Position numbers and translations under genes: made by a program. Below, one piece after another: positions 8,768-15,129 of a stretch of DNA of 54,366 nt. The notes below the pieces were generated by a model, which saw only the letters and a program-made list of their open reading frames with translations, was not told where the DNA came from and searched no databases. Within the stretch, counting starts at the first letter, position 1. Every line of letters starts with the position of its first letter. The stretch is taken from positions 1 to 54,366 of the forward strand of contig JABWBP010000043.1 in the NCBI GenBank assembly GCA_013360445.1. The letters run 5' to 3'. This stretch comes from Calditrichaceae bacterium (GTDB taxonomy: Bacteria > Calditrichota > Calditrichia > RBG-13-44-9 > J075).

Positions 8768-9631
8768 ATGAAAGCACTGGCAACCACCATTTATCGCGAT
8801 AAGGACAAGCTCTGGCTGCTGATCTGGTTAGCCGGGGTGGGATTGGTGTGGCTCTGGAATATTCTGCATCTCAATCGCCCGGCGCTGGAAAAAATCGAAG
8901 CCGGATTTTTCTATACCCTGGTGATCGCCCTGTTGGGGATCGTTTTTTCCCTGCTGTTAGGCTGGTCAACCGCGTTGGGAATGTACTTTTTGGAAAAGCT
9001 GCGCACGCCCGCGCCCTACCTTACCGCCGCGTTCCTGCTCAACCTGATCCGCTCGGTTCCCCAGATCGTGGGCATCCTGTCAGGCTACGTGTTCATCACT
9101 TTAGGCATCCAGGGCGGGGCGCTGCGCAGTACCGCGGCGATCATCCTGCTCATCGCCTTCACCATCAGCGTATTCGTATTCCTGGAAATCGCCGACCTGG
9201 TGCGGGAGCGGATCGACTATTACAAAAAGTTAGATTTTTACAACGCCATGTTAGTTTGCGGCATCCGGGAAAGCCGCATCATCAACCGGGAAATTCTCTG
9301 GAAAAACAGCCTGGCGCACATCGTCAACAAACTGATCGCGGTTTTCGGGATTACCATCTTTCTATTGTGCAGCATCGATTTCATCGTCTCCGTGGGGTTG
9401 TCCACCGAGGTCAGCGCCGTGAACCTGCCGGTGACCTTAGGAAGCCTGTTAGCCAAAATCGACAGCAAGCAGGATATTTTAGCCATCGGGCATACCCTCA
9501 CCCATCCCGGCTACATCAGCCGCCTGTTTTTAACCCACTTGCAGGGCATTACCGCGGCGTTTTTGATCGTATTCACCCTCTTGTGCATTTACAAAATTTC
9601 CAACGGGTTTGCCCGGCGGTATGAGTTGTGA
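8768..9631 (+). CDS. ABC transporter permease, DppC-like, 287 aa
   Basis: This is the second predicted inner-membrane permease. Hydrophobic segments lie near residues 15-33, 46-73, 83-112, 119-142, 183-205 and 255-277. A conserved-looking SVPQ motif (96-99) and the EAA-like loop FYNAMLVCGIRESRI (157-171) support a binding-protein-dependent importer. The open frame begins at 8660, but the first 36 codons translate the family A repeat. The ATG at 8768 is therefore used, although the ribosome binding site is poor. It pairs with the permease at 7539 and would be powered by the tandem ATPase at 13471, 3.8 kb downstream. That distance is unusual for such operons. Confidence 0.7.
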   Translation: MKALATTIYRDKDKLWLLIWLAGVGLVWLWNILHLNRPALEKIEAGFFYTLVIALLGIVFSLLLGWSTALGMYFLEKLRTPAPYLTAAFLLNLIRSVPQIVGILSGYVFITLGIQGGALRSTAAIILLIAFTISVFVFLEIADLVRERIDYYKKLDFYNAMLVCGIRESRIINREILWKNSLAHIVNKLIAVFGITIFLLCSIDFIVSVGLSTEVSAVNLPVTLGSLLAKIDSKQDILAIGHTLTHPGYISRLFLTHLQGITAAFLIVFTLLCIYKISNGFARRYEL

Positions 9632-9645
9632 GGGGAGAAAGATTC

Positions 9646-9735
9646 TGGACCGCAGATGGACGCTGATTGAGCGATAGCGCTGATTCATCTGCGGCATCTG
9701 CGCTATCAGCAGAATCAGCGGCCAATCCGCGCTAA
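9646..9735. repeat. Word palindrome, family I (CGCTGATT/CATCTGCG words)
   Basis: Words such as CGCAGATGGACGCTGATTGA are answered by TCATCTGCGGCATCTGCGC and CAGCAGAATCAGCGGCC on the other arm. It lies between the permease gene and the toxin-antitoxin remnants. Confidence 0.75.
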
Positions 9736-9809
9736 CAAACCCCTTGCAATTCCCCGGCTTTACCAATAACTTTTAACCGTTCCAGTTTTTAAAGGAGAAA
9801 CCATTCATC

Positions 9810-9947
9810 ATGAACACTGCCTTCAAAGCCATCGAAACTACCGGAAAGTTAGAGGACCGCAATCATATAATCCTGGATGAGCCGCTCTCCCTGGAAGGAA
9901 AACGCAATATCAGGGTGATCATTTTATTTGCGGATGTTTTGCTGTAA
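9810..9947 (+). CDS. Truncated antitoxin-like protein, 45 aa
   Basis: A strong ribosome binding site (AAAGGAGAAA) precedes the ATG. The product begins MNTAFKAIETTGKLEDR and continues with DEPLSLEGKRNIRVIILF. This is the N-terminal half of a small antitoxin-like family whose members, as I recall them, run to about 70 residues with an acidic C-terminal half. Here the frame ends early after Ala-Asp-Val-Leu-Leu, so the toxin-binding half is probably missing. No cognate toxin gene is adjacent. It opens a run of damaged toxin-antitoxin genes. Confidence 0.5.
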   Translation: MNTAFKAIETTGKLEDRNHIILDEPLSLEGKRNIRVIILFADVLL

Positions 9948-9970
9948 TTTATTTTGGAAAGGATAAAAGG

Positions 9971-10228
9971 ATGCGACAGGTTATTCTATATCCCGGCGAA
10001 GACGGTTATTGGGTAGCCGAATGTCCCAGTTTGCCCGGCTGCATCAGCCAGGGCAAAACCAAAGATGAGGCGATTTGCAACATTAAGGAAGCCATTGAAG
10101 GGTATATAGCTGCCCTGGATGCCGATGGCTTGCCGGCGCCGGATCATAAAGAATTAGACCGCGGCACGCTGCGGGCAATTATTCGCCAGGCCGGTTTGAG
10201 TGTGGATGAGTTTCTCAATCGGCTTTAG
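9971..10228 (+). CDS. HicB-HicA fusion remnant, 85 aa
   Basis: Residues 1-57 are a HicB antitoxin N-terminal domain: a VILYPGEDGYWVAECPSLPG strand, then GCISQGKTKDEA and a helix ending in DADGLPAP. Residues 58-85 match the C-terminal end of a HicA toxin (HKELDRGTLRAIIRQAGLS, then DEFL). HicB normally continues past this point, and HicA has its own start and its dsRNA-binding N-terminal strands with a catalytic histidine. The gene therefore looks like an in-frame deletion that joined hicB to the tail of a downstream hicA, removing the toxin's active part. The ribosome binding site (GGAAAGGATAAAAGG) is intact and the frame is clean, so a protein may still be made. Confidence 0.8.
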   Translation: MRQVILYPGEDGYWVAECPSLPGCISQGKTKDEAICNIKEAIEGYIAALDADGLPAPDHKELDRGTLRAIIRQAGLSVDEFLNRL

Positions 10229-10239
10229 AAGGATATACT

Positions 10240-10440
10240 ATGAAAGTCCTGTTTGATGAAAAAGCCGACGCAATCTACATCCGCTTTGATGAATCGAAAA
10301 TAATCGAGTCAGAGGAGATCAAACACGGTATCATTTTCGATTTTGATGGTAAGGAACATGTGGTTGGCATCGAAATTTTAAAAGTGACTGCGCGTGTCCC
10401 ATTAAACAATTTGAAGAAGCTGCAATTTGAAGTTGTTTAG
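10240..10440 (+). CDS. DUF2283 family protein, 66 aa
   Basis: The sequence follows DUF2283 closely: DEKADAIYIRF near the N-terminus, a GIIFDFD segment, and VVGIEIL near residues 43-49. DUF2283 proteins are small and often lie beside DUF4258 proteins, where they are assumed to act as antitoxin partners. No DUF4258 gene is present here. It starts 11 bases after the HicB-HicA fusion with an AAGGATA ribosome binding site, so the two are probably co-transcribed. The length is normal and the frame intact. Confidence 0.8.
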   Translation: MKVLFDEKADAIYIRFDESKIIESEEIKHGIIFDFDGKEHVVGIEILKVTARVPLNNLKKLQFEVV

Positions 10441-10450
10441 GAAATTTGAA

Positions 10451-10586
10451 AGTTACTATTCAGCCACAGAGACCACAGAGGTCACAGAGGAAGATTTGGG
10501 GGTATCCACCACTTCGTGGAGAGCATTTAGAGCCTTATATCCCTGTACTCTCTGTGGCCTCTGTGGCAAAACGCCTGAATAGTTAC
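10451..10586. repeat. 136-bp palindromic element, family D
   Basis: The ends AGTTACTATTCAG and CTGAATAGTTAC are inverted repeats. Next inside come ACAGAG-type words (CACAGAGACCACAGAGG) answered by CTCTGTGGCCTCTGTGG. The centre holds a small hairpin TCCACCACTTCGTGGA and the conserved stretch AGAGCCTTATATCCCTGTA. Other copies lie at 22493 (inverted, partial) and 54267 (cut by the window end). The layout resembles a non-autonomous mobile element. Confidence 0.85.
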
Positions 10587-10612
10587 ATTTGAAAAGCATG
10601 AGGACAATAAAA

Positions 10613-10840
10613 ATGAATCGCTATCAAGATATTATTACCATTGAGCCGGGCAAGCGGGGGGGCAAGCCCTGTATCCGGGGGATGCGCATCACCGTGGGGG
10701 ACGTGTTAGGCTGGCTTTCCGCCGGTATGACCTATGAGGAAATTTTAGCGGATTTCCCGGAATTAACTATAGACGACATTCTGGCCTGTTTAGCGTTTGC
10801 CGCGGATCGGCATAACAAAGCCCGGGTTGTGGCTGGATGA
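10613..10840 (+). CDS. DUF433 family antitoxin-like protein, 75 aa
   Basis: DUF433 proteins are small winged-helix-like proteins usually encoded just upstream of a DUF5615 PIN-like protein, and the pair is regarded as a toxin-antitoxin module. The sequence shows the family signature: the start MNRYQDIITIEPGKRGG, then KPCIRGMRITV, VLGWLSAGMTYEEIL and a DFPELTIDDI segment. The ATG at 10613 fits the family's usual N-terminus better than two upstream starts in the same frame. The stop overlaps the next ATG (ATGA), the classical coupling for this pair. Confidence 0.88.
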   Translation: MNRYQDIITIEPGKRGGKPCIRGMRITVGDVLGWLSAGMTYEEILADFPELTIDDILACLAFAADRHNKARVVAG

Positions 10841-11170
10841 AGTTGTTATTTGACCAAAATCTAAGCTTCCGGCTCTGTACAGCATTGAAGGATATGTTTC
10901 CCGGATCGCAGCAAGTGCGATTGTTAAACATGGCGCGCGGAAGATTTACAAATTTGGGAATACGCCCGCCAAACCGATTTTGTGATCGTTACCCTGGATG
11001 CCGATTTCTATGAACTCAGCCTGCTGAGAGGCGCGCCCCCAAAGATCATCTGGTTGCGATGCGGGAACCAACCCACTGAGGTCATTGCAGAATTGCTTCG
11101 AAAACACTCGCTTGAAATAGAAGAGTTTATTTCAGATCCAGAAACAGCGTGCATGGAAATTTATGAATGA
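10837..11170 (+). pseudogene. Frameshifted DUF5615 PIN-like toxin gene
   Basis: The ATG at 10837 overlaps the DUF433 stop and gives MKLLFDQNLSFRL, the typical DUF5615 N-terminus with its first acidic residue. The frame stays on family sequence to about Leu-Leu-Asn-Met-Ala at 10932. The continuation AEDLQIWEYARQTDF and VIVTLDADFYELS is in the frame one base on. The break falls in the alternating tract GCGCGCG at 10933-10939, consistent with loss of one GC dinucleotide by slippage or with a sequencing error. The downstream half is otherwise intact to the TGA at 11168, with the LDADF catalytic-type motif and the GAPPKIIWLR segment. Confidence 0.82.
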
Positions 11171-11694
11171 AACCTTTCCACTTCTACAGCTACGGCAATT
11201 CCGAAATTTTGAAGCACCATAAAATCGCTTTCCTGTGCTCCCGCACCTGCCCGGCGCACGTCATCCTGAAAGCCTACGACTGGGCCGGCGAGCAGCGAGA
11301 CAAAGGCGTTTGCGTGATCTCCGGTTTTCATTCCCAGATCGAGAAAGATGTGCTGCACTACCTGCTCAAAGGCCGGCAGCCGATTATATTAGCCCTGGCC
11401 CGGGGCATGAAGCAGCGCCTCGAGCCGGAAATAGGGCGGGCGCTGCGCGAAGAGCGGCTGCTGATCGTTACCCCGTTCGATGAATCGGTGCGGCGCGCCA
11501 GCGCGGGAAACGCGCAGAAGCGCAACCGCTTGATGGCGGACCTGGCCGACCGGGTATTCGTCGCCCACGCCGCCGCCGGGGGCAACGTGGAAAAGCTGCT
11601 GCGGGACTGCCGGCGGAACGGAAAACCGGTGGCGACATTCGATTTGAAAGAGAATCAACATTTGATAAAAGAAGGGACGGCAATTTACCCTTAA
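11167..11694 (+). CDS. DprA/SLOG-like protein, 175 aa
   Basis: This is a single-domain relative of the Rossmann-like domain of DNA-processing protein DprA (SLOG superfamily). The landmarks are FLCSRTCPAHVI near residue 23, VISGFHSQIEKDVL near 51 (the Ser-Gly-phosphate-binding turn), PIILALARGM near 72 and VTPFDE near 100. It lacks the N-terminal SAM and C-terminal winged helix of true DprA, so a competence role is not implied. Stand-alone relatives may bind nucleotides or single-stranded DNA. The ATG overlaps the TGA of the broken toxin gene, which suggests coupling to the upstream module. Confidence 0.7.
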   Translation: MKPFHFYSYGNSEILKHHKIAFLCSRTCPAHVILKAYDWAGEQRDKGVCVISGFHSQIEKDVLHYLLKGRQPIILALARGMKQRLEPEIGRALREERLLIVTPFDESVRRASAGNAQKRNRLMADLADRVFVAHAAAGGNVEKLLRDCRRNGKPVATFDLKENQHLIKEGTAIYP

Positions 11695-11721
11695 CGCTTT
11701 TAGTCTTCACAGGGGTTCAAC

Positions 11722-12426
11722 ATGAATTTTATCTGGATTTTAGTCTCCTGCCTGGCCAGCGGGATTCTCTTTGCCGGCATCGCCGCTTGGCTGTCCACCC
11801 GGCGGGGAAATACCATCAGCGACATCCTGAAATCCCAGAAATTCGAGAATGCCGAGGCCATCCGGCTGGAGATCTTCGATAAGGTCAAGCTTAGCTCCAC
11901 CATCCCCATCGTGGGGTTATACGTGGTGGCGGCCATCGTGGCCATCGGTTTGCCGGTATTCTCATTCTGGCAGCTTCAGCAGGAGGTTCAAATCATCTCC
12001 CTCTCCGGGCAGGTTCAAAAGGACCCGGATAAAAAAGTGTACGTCGCGCCCAAGGAAATGAGCATCGAAGAGAGCGGGTTGTTCGAGCTGCCGGTCAATT
12101 ATACCGGGCGGCGCCAGACCATCAATTTCGAGAGCCTCTATTACGCGCCCCTGACCATCAGCATCTCCCTGGACAAGCAGAACAACCAGATGACAGTCAC
12201 TTTTTCCAACGCCGAGTTGGGAGAGGAAACCATTAAATTAGAGCCGGGGCGCTGGAATTATCCCTTGAAACAGCGGATTACCCTGATGCCTATCGCGCCG
12301 CCGGCCGGGGAAACCGTGGCCAACCGGCCCTCGGAAGCCCCCCGCCTCAGCGCGGAGATGGAAGACTTAGCCTCGCCGGGCGCGCCGGAAGAAGCCGCCA
12401 TGCTGTCAACGCCGGAGAGGAGGTAA
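11722..12426 (+). CDS. Membrane protein with C-terminal beta domain, 234 aa
   Basis: There are two hydrophobic segments, near residues 4-24 and 58-80. A short cytoplasmic-type stretch lies between them, and about 150 residues follow outside the membrane. The latter part contains a beta-rich region (residues about 88-195) resembling a transthyretin- or carboxypeptidase-regulatory-like module, with IISLSGQVQKDPDKK at its start. The C-terminus is acidic and low in complexity. I recognise no family. The TAA stop overlaps the ATG of the YEATS-like gene (TAATG), so the two products are probably made together and may interact. Confidence 0.6.
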   Translation: MNFIWILVSCLASGILFAGIAAWLSTRRGNTISDILKSQKFENAEAIRLEIFDKVKLSSTIPIVGLYVVAAIVAIGLPVFSFWQLQQEVQIISLSGQVQKDPDKKVYVAPKEMSIEESGLFELPVNYTGRRQTINFESLYYAPLTISISLDKQNNQMTVTFSNAELGEETIKLEPGRWNYPLKQRITLMPIAPPAGETVANRPSEAPRLSAEMEDLASPGAPEEAAMLSTPERR

Positions 12427-12600
12427 TGATGATGGGAATTTCGGATTTCGGATGGTTCGACTTCGCTCACCACGAGTTTCGGATTGCGGATTTGAAATCA
12501 GGGAAGATTTCATCTCCCAAAGGGGCAAGCCGGCATGCGAACCGGATGTTCGCGTCAGTGTCGGGAGCGGATTTGAAATCGGGAAAGACCTTATCGCGGC
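12426..12600. repeat. Word repeat, family J (GCGGATTTGAAATC words) inside a coding leader
   Basis: TTTCGGATTTCGGATGG-type words at 12437-12480 are followed by two direct copies of GCGGATTTGAAATC at 12487 and 12568. All of it lies in the open 5' part of the next gene, where the direct copies both encode Ala-Asp-Leu-Lys-Ser-Gly-Lys. Confidence 0.6.
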
Positions 12601-13253
12601 GCACGGGGCGCCTGGTTCTGGCCGCCTGGGTGGGCTTTTTGGCGCTTTGGTGCGGAATGCTAACTGCCCAAACCGAATCGGTGAGCATGACCGGCTCGCT
12701 GTATCTCTATAACGCCTCCGGGAACGCCCCCATTCCCCTGGCCGGGTACGAGGTCTATCTCTACCATTCGGAATCGAAAAAATGGATCGGCCCCAGCATT
12801 AGCGACGCTTACGGACGCTATGCTTTTCAGGGGCTGCAAGAGGGCCGTTACGTGATGCGCGTCTATATGGCCGGGCGGGATTGGCGGCAGCAAGTCTGGC
12901 AGCAGGAAGTTTCCGCGCCGGGGGAAATCCCCCCGATTGTGTTAGGCGCGGTTTACCGGGTGGTTCCCAACGCAGAATATGCCAAAATCGGCGACAAACG
13001 CTATCATTTTTCCCTCTGGTTAGACATTCCCCGGGAGCTTCAGGAGAAGGTTCAAAAAGTGACCTACTTTTTCAACCATCCCAGTTTTACCCGGAAAGAG
13101 AATGAGGTCAGCGACCCTTCCGCGGGCTTCCGTTATACCTATACCGGCTGGGGATGCTTGCAGCGGGTGTACATCACCCTCTGGATGGAGGGGAAAAGTA
13201 TCGAAATCGAATTTTTTATGTGCGATGCTCTGAAAGAAGACCCGGGGAAGTAA
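12426..13253 (+). CDS. Exported protein with regulatory-like beta domain and prokaryotic YEATS-like domain, 275 aa
   Basis: A hydrophobic signal core (LVLAAWVGFLALW, residues 63-75) with likely cleavage after Thr-Ala at 80-81 makes this exported. Residues 86-172 resemble a carboxypeptidase-regulatory/CNA-B-type beta sandwich (AYGRYAFQGLQEGRYVMRV). Residues 173-270 resemble the prokaryotic YEATS domain: VQKVTYFFNHPSF (209-221), an intervening acidic loop, then the GWG turn (241-243) and a final strand of alternating hydrophobics. The start is uncertain. ATG at 12426 overlaps the upstream stop but yields a 60-residue leader translated from a word repeat. ATG at 12546 gives a shorter leader. The domain call is by motif only. 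Confidence 0.6.
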   Translation: MMMGISDFGWFDFAHHEFRIADLKSGKISSPKGASRHANRMFASVSGADLKSGKTLSRRTGRLVLAAWVGFLALWCGMLTAQTESVSMTGSLYLYNASGNAPIPLAGYEVYLYHSESKKWIGPSISDAYGRYAFQGLQEGRYVMRVYMAGRDWRQQVWQQEVSAPGEIPPIVLGAVYRVVPNAEYAKIGDKRYHFSLWLDIPRELQEKVQKVTYFFNHPSFTRKENEVSDPSAGFRYTYTGWGCLQRVYITLWMEGKSIEIEFFMCDALKEDPGK

Positions 13254-13279
13254 GGAAAAAGGAAGAAGGAAAAGTGAAA

Positions 13280-13442
13280 GTTGCTATTCAGCTATCAGCC
13301 TTCAGCGGTCAGCCGTCAGCAAAAAGCGTTCTCAGAGATACTTGCTGTGATGGTCTTCACGTTTGGGTTTACGATTTTGGACTGTGTACAGCATTTTTTA
13401 AGCTGAAAGCTGATGGCTGAAAGCTGGTGGCTGAACAGTTAC
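13280..13442. repeat. Palindromic element, family F (CAGCTATCAGCC words)
   Basis: The left end GTTGCTATTCAGC is followed by CTATCAGCCTTCAGCGG words. The right arm has AGCTGAAAGCTGATGGC words and ends GGCTGAACAGTTAC. The outer ends are nearly the same as those of family D, while the inner words differ. The middle (13321-13398) is unrelated AT-richer DNA. Confidence 0.8.
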
Positions 13443-13470
13443 CTAACTTCCCCCTTATGAACTTTAGCTT

Positions 13471-14997
13471 ATGCCCCTGGAATTCCGAATTCACATTTCC
13501 CGGCTGAACAAGACCATTGTTTCTATCGACCGGTTCGAGATTCCCGAAAATAAAATCACTTTTTTGTTCGGAGAATCCGGCATCGGCAAAACCATCCTCT
13601 CCAAAGCGGTTTTTGGCCTGCTGGACCCCGCGCTGTTGGAGGTGCAAATCAACGGCCTGGATTACCCCGCCTACCTGGCGCTGGAATCTACCCGCAAAAT
13701 TCAACAGAACGGGTTTTTCGTATTCCAGGAACCTTCAACGCATCTCAATCCCCTGTTGCGGCTTAACGAGCAGTTGCGGGAGGGCAGCCTGGAAAATGCT
13801 CCCGGCGAGCCGGAAATCCTGCGCCGCCTGTGGAATACCGAAGGCGACGAACCCATTCAACATCTCCTGGAGGTTTATCCCAAACCCTACCGCCCCAGCG
13901 GGGGAGAAAAACAGCGCATCCTGCTGGCCATGGCCTTCAAAAAGATCGCTCTGGGGCAGCAGAACCGGCGGTCTTCCGGCAGCGCCGGGAATGGAACCGG
14001 TTTATTTATCTTCGACGAACCCACCGGGAGCCTCGACAACAATTTCCGCAACCACTTCCTGAAATTATTATTCGAGCAATTTCAGCAATTTCCCTTCACT
14101 GCCCTGCTGATCACTCACGATTATTCGATTATCAGCGAGGTGTACGAAAAATATACCGGCCTGCGGGAACAAATCGCTTATAAAGAATTATCCCTTCAGG
14201 GAGGCCGGCTGGCGCTGCGCGATTTTGCCCCCCGGGCCTATTTGGAGTGGCTGCGGGCAGAAAAACCGGTTGCCGCGCCCCAAAAACCGGCAGCAAAACC
14301 GTTGCTGCAAGTCCGCGGGGGATATGAGGTTTTCGGGAAAAAGATGATCATCTCCTCCCATGGATTCCCGAGCGACGGCAGCCGCAAGGATTACGGGATG
14401 TTTCACGTTCAACCGGGAGAAATCATCTATTTGAAAGCCGCCAGCGGGGTGGGCAAAACTACCCTGGCGAAAATTATCATGGGATTGCAGGAGTGCAAAA
14501 ACCTGGAGATGGTCATCGGGCGCTGGAAATTCAGCGAGCGCACTCCCAAAACCGCCTGGCGCAAGCTGGTCTGGGGAAAACTGGCCGGCATGGCCTTTCA
14601 ACACGCGGACGAAGCCCTGAATTCGAAAGCGAAGGTCAAAGAGGTGTTCGGCGGGCTGCCCGCCCGGGTAGAGTTGAACGACGCCTACATTCGCCTCCGC
14701 TTGCAGGAATTGTTCGACATGGAGATCGACGGCGCTTTTTTGAACAAGAAAGTCGCCCACCTCAGCGGGGGCCAGAAGCAGCGCCTCAACCTGCTGCGCA
14801 CCCTGGTGCTCGACACCGACCTGCTGATCCTCGACGAGCCGCTCAACGGGCTGGATTTCCTGAGCATTCAGAAAGTGATCGCCGCCCTGCAGGAAAAGCA
14901 GCGGGAAGGGAAGGCGATTCTGATGATCTCTCACAACGAAGAAATTTTCGACGCCATTATCCCGCCGGAGAACGTGTATTACCTGTTCGGCGCATAG
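13471..14997 (+). CDS. Tandem ABC transporter ATPase, 508 aa
   Basis: Two complete ATP-binding cassettes are fused in one chain, as in YejF-type peptide-transport ATPases. Cassette 1 has Walker A GESGIGKT (34-41), Q-loop FQEP (86-89), signature PSGGEKQR (143-150), Walker B LFIFDEPTGSLD (179-190) and H-loop His217. Cassette 2 has Walker A ASGVGKTT (325-332), signature LSGGQKQR (432-439), Walker B LLILDEP (452-458) and H-loop His489. All catalytic residues are present, so both sites should be active. It most likely powers the permeases at 7539 and 8768. The ATG lies after a family F repeat. The TAG stop at 14995 is inside the family A repeat that follows. Confidence 0.9.
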   Translation: MPLEFRIHISRLNKTIVSIDRFEIPENKITFLFGESGIGKTILSKAVFGLLDPALLEVQINGLDYPAYLALESTRKIQQNGFFVFQEPSTHLNPLLRLNEQLREGSLENAPGEPEILRRLWNTEGDEPIQHLLEVYPKPYRPSGGEKQRILLAMAFKKIALGQQNRRSSGSAGNGTGLFIFDEPTGSLDNNFRNHFLKLLFEQFQQFPFTALLITHDYSIISEVYEKYTGLREQIAYKELSLQGGRLALRDFAPRAYLEWLRAEKPVAAPQKPAAKPLLQVRGGYEVFGKKMIISSHGFPSDGSRKDYGMFHVQPGEIIYLKAASGVGKTTLAKIIMGLQECKNLEMVIGRWKFSERTPKTAWRKLVWGKLAGMAFQHADEALNSKAKVKEVFGGLPARVELNDAYIRLRLQELFDMEIDGAFLNKKVAHLSGGQKQRLNLLRTLVLDTDLLILDEPLNGLDFLSIQKVIAALQEKQREGKAILMISHNEEIFDAIIPPENVYYLFGA

Positions 14998-15066
14998 GGC
15001 ATAGCGCATGGCACAGAGCGTGAAAGGATTTTGTGCTATGCGCTAGGCCCTATGCGCTCTGCGCCG
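14992..15066. repeat. Word palindrome, family A
   Basis: The left arm GCGCATAGGGCATAGCGC continues GCATGGCACAGAGCG. The right arm TGCTATGCGCTAGGCCC continues TATGCGCTCTGCGC. The arms pair well around GTGAAAGGATTTTG. The stop codon of the ATPase gene is the TAG in the first word. Confidence 0.85.
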
Positions 15067-15129
15067 CTTTTTGCAGTTGAGAACGGCGGAATCATTTTGT
15101 ATTATTGACGCTTACATTGAGGCTTTTGC

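Noticed and set aside
10837-11170. Programmed frameshift in the DUF5615 toxin gene
   Set aside because: No slippery heptamer or downstream structure is evident. A lost GC dinucleotide is the simpler explanation.
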